This document shows positions 60,301 to 64,000 of a stretch of DNA of 64,000 nucleotides, piece after piece. The position numbers and the translations under genes are program-made. This DNA comes from Distichodus sexfasciatus (taxonomy: Eukaryota > Chordata > Actinopteri > Characiformes > Distichodontidae): assembly GCA_032718565.1 (NCBI GenBank), contig JAVGVS010000386.1, positions 215,001 to 279,000 of the forward strand, written 5' to 3'. The notes under the pieces were generated by a model. The model was not told where the DNA came from, ran no database searches, and worked only from the letters and a program-made list of their open reading frames with translations. Numbering within the stretch: the first letter of the stretch is position 1; every line of letters begins with the position of its first letter.

Positions 60301-62620
60301 TAGAAATAGTAGGAACAGTGTCTGTTTTATTGGCTTGCAGAGTTTTTATTGTATTATATAAAATGAGCTGCTTTTGGCCTTTCTGGAAGAGAACTACGTT
60401 TTTGCGCATGATGGCGTTCCATATGAGAGTCGCGAGCGCTAACCCGTGTTTACATCGTGAGTAATGTAATTACTTCAGTTTAATGCACAGAATTATTCAG
60501 AAATAATTTCACATACAGAGCATTGAATATAATGCCTGGTAAGTTCAAAGTCTGTTATCAACTGTTATCATTAAGTTTTCGCTCACTCTTAATGACTAGC
60601 GGAGATGTCAACCCACTGATGTGGAGATCTCTAATCACAGACGGCCACAGGGAGTGCACATCTGTTTACCATTTGGGGACCACTAGCAATATGGTCTAAC
60701 TGTGGAATACAAATCTATGATGGCTTTTATGTCATCGTTGAATTTGGAGTAAATGATAGCTAACGTTGAGCTAGCTGATGGATCTTCTAACATTGACTAG
60801 CCAGCTATCTGCACTAACCTTGCCATAGGAAAACAAACTGTCCAGTGGAGAAATTGTGACTTACATTTGTTTTACGATTTACAGTTTTCACTAGTTGAAT
60901 TTAATATCAATTTAACGTGACCTTTGGCTAAATTTGAGGCCGTGTAACCAATGAATAAGGTTTTAGCAAAAGCTGGACATTGTGAGATGGCAATGAGGTT
61001 GATGTTACCTCCTCCAGCTTTGAGCAGCCTGCACTGACCCTTCACTTCATTCGTTTATGCTCACATGCTGTAAGTTGGTGTAGGTAATCAGGGAAACCTG
61101 GAGTGTACTTTCAGTGGTGTGGGTATTCTCTTATCGATCAAGTGGAATGGATTTTTTGGCGAAGCAATAGAAACAATGCTGGGTGGACTAATATTTTACA
61201 TGGTAAACAATTTTGAAATGTGTAAATATAATATAATGTGTACATATAATGGCTGTCACTCCTATGACTGATACACTTTGCTTTGCGTTTGGTTATATAT
61301 TTATCTGAAGTTGATCAATGCAACCAGAAATCATCCAGGTTGACTCATGTGGGCTTTAAAAGTGGGCAAAACCAAATTGATGGACACATTTGTGTGGCGA
61401 GTGTATAAAAGAGTCAAAAACAAAGAGCACTTGATAGCCTAACGGTTAGGCTGTTCACCCCTTGATAGGAAGGCTGTCGGTTCGAATCCAAAGACCGGTA
61501 AAGGTACCACTGAGGTACTCATGAGTAAGGTACCGTCCCCAAGCACTGCTCCCCTGGGACTGCCCATGTTTGCTGCCCACTGCTCCTTCAACGGATGGGT
61601 GCAATGCAGAGCTCACATTTCATTGTGGTGCACAGAGTGATTATTTGTCATTGTGAACTCAGCACAGCACACCACAACCAAATATGAGCTCTGCATTCGA
61701 GTGGGCAGCTGACACGGGCAGAACTGGGGTAGCAGTGCTTGGGGACGGTACCTTGCTCACGAGTACCTCAGTGGTACCTTTACCAGTCCGGGAACCTTCC
61801 GTATTTTATGGTGTAGCTGCAATATATTACAAAATAACAATTATTAAATTTATTTTTATATTAACAGTGCATTACAACTTTAACAGTGAACTTTAATCCA
61901 GATAATCCAGATATTTCCAGATCCAGATCTTTGATCCAAATAATTATTTTTAACAATTAGATATTGCAAAATTAAATATTTAAGATATACTGGACATAAC
62001 AGTTATGCATCTGCCCACTTTGACACGCACATACACGTTTTACTTTCAAACTCAATTCATTGATTCATTATCTGAACTGCTTAATCCCAACTGGGGTGGC
62101 GGATGGACCGGGGAGCCTATCCCGGGAATTTATGGGCGCAAGGTGGGAAACACAACACACCGCAGGGCACATACGCTCTTACAGTCACCAATTAACCTGT
62201 AGTGCATGCTTTTGGACTGTGGGAGGAAACCGGAGGAAACCCACGCGAACACGGCGAGAGCATGCAAACTCCACACAGAAAGGCCCTACGGCCGTCCCCG
62301 GGGTTCGAACCCAGGACCTTCTCGCTCTTTCCAACTCTTATTAGAATTTATTTTAAATATTATAAATGACATAACTGCAATTCATTCAACCAAACGAAAT
62401 AAATATAAAGCGAGAAACTGTCTTTACAGTGGAATTCTCAGTTGCTGAATTTTATTACGAGCTGATTTTCCTCATTTCTGTTGTGATCTCTTCAGATGAA
62501 ATATCGGACGGCTACGTGCACCTGAGAGCGATCAGGAAAAACAAGAGATCCGAACATCTTCTTCTCCAAAGGAATATCACACTGCCGTGGAAGAGCGAGG
62601 CCCTGCACGGATTTATCGAG
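44469..62620 (+). CDS. fbxo15: F-box protein 15, 5' and central exons (3' end outside window)
   Basis: Eight coding exons (44469-44545, 44730-44834, 45678-45923, 53862-54062, 55782-55905, 56239-56321, 57398-57543, 62496-62620) join in frame to 369 codons with GT-AG introns. The ATG is in good context (gccATGG). Residues 27-67 are an F-box (LPPEVLLKILSYLDAGSLHCL), which binds Skp1 in SCF ubiquitin ligases (family knowledge). The rest matches FBXO15 in order: GYWRR, HPYTGLPSQTK, LHTLQLCGVVPV, GIMLGVWQ and DPDYGLHSY. Residues 72-93 (arginine-rich, then aspartate-rich) look like an insertion. The family is about 500 aa, so the C-terminal quarter lies beyond 64000. Mammalian FBXO15 is known as an Oct4/Sox2 target in embryonic stem cells; its fish role is not evident here. 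Synteny with cbln2 supports the call. Confidence 0.92.
44730..44834 (+). CDS. fbxo15: fbxo15 exon 3 (F-box)
   Basis: 105 bp encoding the core of the F-box: LPPEVLLKILSYLDAGSL followed by HCLTFLNKSFHQLADD. The acceptor is gattag|G and the donor is ACAA|gtgagt, with phase 2 kept on both sides. Confidence 0.93.
44930..45445. repeat. Degenerate tandem array of AATTCTGA-type units in fbxo15 intron 3
   Basis: Units such as AAGTCAAAATTCTGAATTGT recur about every 25-30 bases, heavily diverged. No coding potential. Confidence 0.65.
45678..45923 (+). CDS. fbxo15: fbxo15 exon 4
   Basis: The acceptor is tttccag|C and the donor is CTCAA|gtgagt. It starts NALWYRFC (end of the F-box), then runs an Arg-rich stretch, an Asp-rich stretch (GAT/GAC triplets at about 45746-45776), GYWRRRFFKEL and HPYTGLPSQTKQLL. 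The last two segments match FBXO15. Confidence 0.9.
46140..46850. mobile_element. DNA element R2, copy 2, carrying a nested SINE-A tail
   Basis: Starts CAGTGGTACCTTGGTAATTA and follows 25940-26580. The collinearity is interrupted at about 46355-46468 by a SINE-A 3' piece ending in (ATGA)n, after which R2 resumes with TTTCCATACAAAATAATG. Confidence 0.75.
46355..46468 (+). mobile_element. SINE-A 3' fragment nested in R2
   Basis: TTCCCCGCCTTGCGCCCATA ... GGGATTGAGCGGTTCAGATA then (ATGA)n. A 5'-truncated retroposition. Confidence 0.75.
46870..47130. repeat. hAT-like fragment with CATTACACCCCTAA motif
   Basis: Contains TGATGTATCATTACACCCCTA and ATCGATGCATCG. The first resembles the common end of short fish hAT elements (TAGGGGTGTAACGATACA type). 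Boundaries are uncertain. Confidence 0.4.
47575..47670 (+). mobile_element. SINE-B 3' fragment
   Basis: CAGCTGCCCACTGCTCCTTC, ACAGATGGGTCAAATGCAC, then TTGTGGTGCGCTGTGTG. Confidence 0.7.
47815..48260 (-). repeat. Dispersed retroelement R3, copy 2
   Basis: Begins at a GTCAAAGTCCAAGTAAACTT tail and is collinear with 41550-42000. In fbxo15 intron 4. Confidence 0.7.
48663..48890 (+). mobile_element. SINE-B, most complete copy
   Basis: Head GCAGTTGGTTGTGTAATGGC. Box B is near CGCCAGTTCAAGTCC. Then ACCGGTAAAGTTACCGCTGA, AATGCAGAGGTCACATTTCG and the tail ACAATGACAAATAATCACTC. A tRNA-derived SINE, unlikely to be a functional tRNA. Confidence 0.8.
48900..49590. other. fbxo15 intron 4, unique segment
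   Basis: Balanced composition and no repeat signature. Both-strand short frames (about 49000-49450) are not recognisable proteins. Confidence 0.45.
49600..51660. repeat. Degenerate tandem array, about 2.1 kb, in fbxo15 intron 4
   Basis: A loosely conserved unit of roughly 80-100 bases: GATTAAAGTTGCAAATTTAT, GAGAAA, TCTTCTGACATTGTAAAG, TCATAAATTTGTGAGAAAAA. About 20 or more copies are visible, with poly-A and poly-T expansions and a CA run (51425-51449). Confidence 0.85.
52400..53640 (+). repeat. R1-related repeat that carries the 55-bp minisatellite
   Basis: The flank GGACCAATGCACGTTTTGCA ... GCAAAGCCTAAGTAG (53374-53433) and TAATAGTAATATTCTCAGGG ... GTCCATGACAAGACTGAGTG (53517-53601) match the reverse complement of 59160-59210 and 58500-58580. 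This is therefore an oppositely oriented copy in which the GAGACC block has expanded. Confidence 0.7.
52461..53378. repeat. 55-bp minisatellite in fbxo15 intron 4
   Basis: Units like ACCAGGGTGGGGCGAGACCG, AGACAAGACCAACACTCTGA, AGGGCCGAGACCAAG, with longer variants containing CAGGATTGAGATGAG. About 16 copies. The minus strand is open in three frames (up to 327 codons, SWSLPCRVL/SRSRPTLV repeats) only because stops are absent from the unit. Confidence 0.93.
53862..54062 (+). CDS. fbxo15: fbxo15 exon 5
   Basis: The acceptor is ctggcag|G and the donor is TACAA|gtaagg. It encodes SLGVTWHIVLTDEKG through WPNVEQLHTLQLCGVVPVPL, matching the FBXO15 central region. The intron before it is about 7.9 kb and full of repeats. 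Confidence 0.9.
54110..55400. repeat. Degenerate ACAGTAAA/TTTACTGT array in fbxo15 intron 5
   Basis: Recurrent blocks: AGTATTTTACTGTATTTG, CTGTAAATCTACAG, AACTTTCACTGTAACCAA, TTGCTGTAAAATTTACAG. The period is about 80-110 bases with more than ten copies. The motifs are self-complementary (TTTACAG/CTGTAAA). Confidence 0.85.
55782..55905 (+). CDS. fbxo15: fbxo15 exon 6
   Basis: The acceptor is ctgtatag|G and the donor is TGGCAG|gtaaga. It encodes PGRRSLFLTAILKKDSW through DKLIKLLYTEQGIMLGVWQ. The GxLxGVW segment is conserved in FBXO15. Confidence 0.88.
55953..56066 (+). mobile_element. SINE-B head, truncated
   Basis: GGCAGTTGGTAGTGTAAGGG, GCTGATTCGAATTCCGGATC (box B), GTAAAGGTACCGGTGAGG. Joined directly to a reversed SINE-A. 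Confidence 0.75.
56067..56185 (-). mobile_element. SINE-A head, reversed
   Basis: Complement of the SINE-A 5' part: GTCGAACCCAGGACCTTCCT and CCACCACGCCACCATGCTG. Confidence 0.75.
56239..56321 (+). CDS. fbxo15: fbxo15 exon 7
   Basis: The acceptor is gatctacag|GAG and the donor is ACCAC|gtatgt. It encodes ELQEIAFIMVNLHYHKIMER and VLLGSYT, matching the mammalian ELAFVMANLHFHHLVERSTLGSA-type segment recalled for FBXO15. Confidence 0.9.
56700..56980. repeat. R3-related repeat fragment in fbxo15 intron 7
   Basis: GATTCAAGATTCAAGATTC tandem start, then ACAAACTTAAACTTAAAATA and AACAGGTGCAATAAGACTG, shared with 41990-42215. Confidence 0.55.
57398..57543 (+). CDS. fbxo15: fbxo15 exon 8
   Basis: The acceptor is actttaacag|T and the donor is AGGAGAG|gtagag. 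It encodes EYQPPEVKAPFDDVDPDYGL, then HSYTAHLSLHN and FTHLFCRR. It leaves in phase 1 and joins in frame either to 62496 directly or to the doubtful small exon at 58969. Confidence 0.88.
57544..58455 (+). other. fbxo15 intron 8, first part, nothing recognised
   Basis: No repeats or gene features recognised. Confidence 0.4.
58460..59290 (-). repeat. R1-related dispersed repeat, reversed, in fbxo15 intron 8
   Basis: Both ends match the copy at 52400-53640 in inverted orientation, with TCTTGGTCTTGTCTCAGTCT blocks as the unexpanded counterpart of the minisatellite. Its middle (58620-58930) matches 19800-20240 in the plus direction. The doubtful exon 58969-59019 lies inside. Confidence 0.7.
58969..59019 (+). 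other. Doubtful 51-bp cassette exon of fbxo15 inside a repeat
   Basis: A polypyrimidine tract with acceptor cttcttcacag, a 51-bp open segment and a donor AAAA|gtgagt make a textbook exon in phase 1/1. It would add 17 residues (ALNHTMSLHNNNSAANK). Skipping it gives FCRRDEISDGYVHL, which aligns without a gap to the mammalian protein as I recall it. The segment also lies between the two ends of a dispersed repeat copy (58460-59290). It may be a decoy or an exonised transposon piece. Confidence 0.35.
59291..60345 (+). other. fbxo15 intron, unassigned
   Basis: AT-rich, no gene signal. Confidence 0.4.
60350..60545 (-). repeat. R1 fragment, reversed
   Basis: The reverse complement shows CTCTGTATGTGAAATTATTT, GATGTAAACACGGG and CCAGAAAGGCCAAAAGC, matching pieces of 19900-20210, 21790-22085 and 58700-58800. 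Confidence 0.65.
60546..61430 (+). other. fbxo15 intron, nothing recognised
   Basis: No repeat, element or coding signal seen. Confidence 0.4.
61431..61640 (+). mobile_element. SINE-B copy, plus member of an inverted pair
   Basis: AGCCTAACGGTTAGGCTGTT head, GTCGGTTCGAATCC (perfect box B), GGTAAAGGTACCACTGAGGT, then AATGCAGAGCTCACATTTCA. Confidence 0.8.
61641..61800 (-). mobile_element. SINE-B copy, minus member of an inverted pair
   Basis: ATTATTTGTCATTGTGAACT ... CAAATATGAGCTCTGCATTC ... GCTTGGGGACGGTACCTTGC ... GTACCTCAGTGGTACCTTTA. The 3' ends of the two copies meet tail to tail at about 61640. Confidence 0.8.
62055..62330 (-). mobile_element. SINE-A copy
   Basis: CATTATCTGAACTGCTTAAT ... 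CTTTTGGACTGTGGGAGGAA ... GGGGTTCGAACCCAGGACC (complement of box B). About 165 bp upstream of an fbxo15 exon. Confidence 0.8.
62496..62620 (+). CDS. fbxo15: fbxo15 exon 9 (last exon inside the window)
   Basis: The acceptor is ctcttcag|AT and the donor is ATCGAG|gtactg. It encodes EISDGYVHLRAIRKNKRSEH, then LLLQRNITLPWKSEALHGFIE, matching the FBXO15 VKL...LKNN...GLSWK region. It ends in phase 0, and the next exon must lie beyond 64000. Confidence 0.9.
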
Positions 62621-62929
62621 GTACTGAAAACATTCATTTTAATAAAGGACAGTTAATATTTTACTAAATATACTATTTACTTTACAAAGAAGTCTAGACA
62701 AAAATGGTGTTTCTCTGTGTTAGCAACTACCTACATCAACTCACTTTCAGCCCGTTTCTATATAGAGATCTACAGACCTGACCCTGAAATAACACTACTG
62801 CAGCGTTTGAACAGCGTTGAGTTGGTGTAGCTCCTCAAATCGCCGCCGTCTCGCAGCAGTAGCTATTTGACGTTAGCTGATTGCACAACACTTAAAGGCA
62901 TAGCACCAAATCCTGGGCCCTACACACAA

Positions 62930-64000
62930 GCAGTCTCCTCCTCTCCTCTTTCCTTTCTTCCTTCTTTCTTGTTCTTCTTTTGTTCCTTCCTTTTCTCTTT
63001 TTTTCCTTCCTTTGTCATTTTTCTTTCTTTGCTCGTTCACTCCTCACTACCCTTAAGGGGAGGACCCTTCTTTTCATTTTTCCTTCCTGTCTTTCTTTTT
63101 TTATTTGTTCTTCTTTAGTTCCTTCTTTTTCCTCCCCTGCTGCTTTCCTTACATTCTTCCTTTCTTTCCTGTTTGTTTTTCTTTCTTCCTCCCTCCCTTT
63201 TTCGTTCTTTATTCCTGATGCTTGTTTCTTCCTTTCCGTTTTGTATTCCTTTTGCTTTGTTCATTTCTTCCAAACTTCTTTCCTTTCTTTTTTCTTCTTT
63301 CATTCATTTCATATAACTTTTCTTACTTCTTTCTTTATATTTTCCTTTATTTTTATTTTTCTCTTACCACTTTCCTTTTTTTCTTTTTTCTTTACTTTCT
63401 TTCTTACTTCTGTCAATCCTTTCTTCTGTTGTTCTTTCATTCATTCATTCATTCATTATTTCTTTCTTTTTTGCTATGGTTTTATTCCTTTATTCCTTCT
63501 GCCCTGATGTTTAATTGTTTTGTACTTTTCCTTTTTCTTTCTTTTCTTCCTTATTTTGTCTTTATTCATTTCTTCCATAATTACTTACTTCTTTATTTCT
63601 CTCCTTTCTTTTCTTCATTCGTTCTTTTTTTTAACCCTTTTTCTTTCTTTCTTTCTTTCTTTCTCTTTGCTCATTCCCTCCTTACTACATTCCTCTTTTA
63701 TTTTCTTTCTTTCATTCTTTTTCCCTTTTTCTTCTTTAGTCAATTCCTTTCTTCCTTCCTGTCTTCCTTACCCTTTTCCTGTTTGTTTATTTCATTCTTC
63801 CATTTCTTTTTCTTCCTCCCTTCCTTCTTCATTATTTGTTCCTGATGTTTGTTTCTTTCTTTCCTCCTTTACTTCCTTGTTCCTTTCTTTATTTTTTCAT
63901 TTTCCTTCTTTCATTTATTTCCTACCTTTTTTCTTTCTTTACTTTCTCTCTTTCTTTCCTCCATGAATTCTTTCTTCTGTTGTTCTTTTATTCTTCCTTT
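62930..64000. repeat. Polypyrimidine (CTTT/TTCC) tract, more than 1 kb
   Basis: Almost purely C/T on the plus strand from about 62930 to the window end, irregular TTTC, TTCC and TTCA units. Long Phe/Leu/Ser frames here are an effect of composition. It lies in the fbxo15 intron after the 62496-62620 exon. Confidence 0.9.

Noticed and set aside
62980..63966. Phe/Leu/Ser-rich frames suggesting membrane proteins
   Set aside because: Pure pyrimidine tract; hydrophobic residues follow from T-rich codons.

Overview
The window is eukaryotic and almost certainly from a ray-finned fish (teleost). It has GT-AG split genes of vertebrate families, fish-type DIRS, Tc1/mariner and hAT elements, tRNA-like SINEs with 3' tails of (ATGA)n, and very many microsatellites. 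No prokaryotic gene, operon, CRISPR array or functional RNA gene was seen. About 95% of the window is intergenic, intronic or repetitive.

Two real protein-coding genes are supported. On the minus strand, positions 32559-34576 hold a complete three-exon cerebellin of the Cbln2 type, a secreted C1q-domain synaptic organiser (209 aa predicted). On the plus strand, positions 42500-62620 hold most of fbxo15, an F-box protein: one 5' untranslated exon and eight coding exons (369 codons). Its last part lies beyond position 64000. Cbln2 and Fbxo15 are close neighbours on human chromosome 18q22 (with NETO1 between them, from memory), so the pair is conserved synteny. Here they stand head to head about 8 kb apart with no gene recognised between them.

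Layout. 1-11900: repeat-rich intergenic DNA with a 670-bp inverted-repeat element, LINE reverse-transcriptase remnants, a Tc1 remnant, and a 3.1-kb internally deleted DIRS retroelement with inverted terminal repeats and an internal complementary region. 11929-14320: a 21-bp minisatellite. 14320-17900: mostly low-complexity, with a 0.7-kb GATA/GACA array. 17900-28450: SINE clusters, a nested hAT-like element with a clear 8-bp target duplication, and a dead Tc1 transposase. 28450-32500: AT-rich DNA with CA/GT runs and the probable cbln2 3' UTR. 34600-42300: intergenic DNA between the two genes. 42300-64000: fbxo15, whose introns carry degenerate tandem arrays, a 55-bp minisatellite, inverted repeat pairs and a 1-kb polypyrimidine tract.

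The most interesting points are the DIRS architecture, a transposon-embedded candidate exon of fbxo15 that keeps the reading frame but interrupts the family alignment, a basic/acidic insertion in Fbxo15, and several higher-order tandem arrays. I did not find a clearly new biological system. Protein family comparisons are from memory, without a database search.
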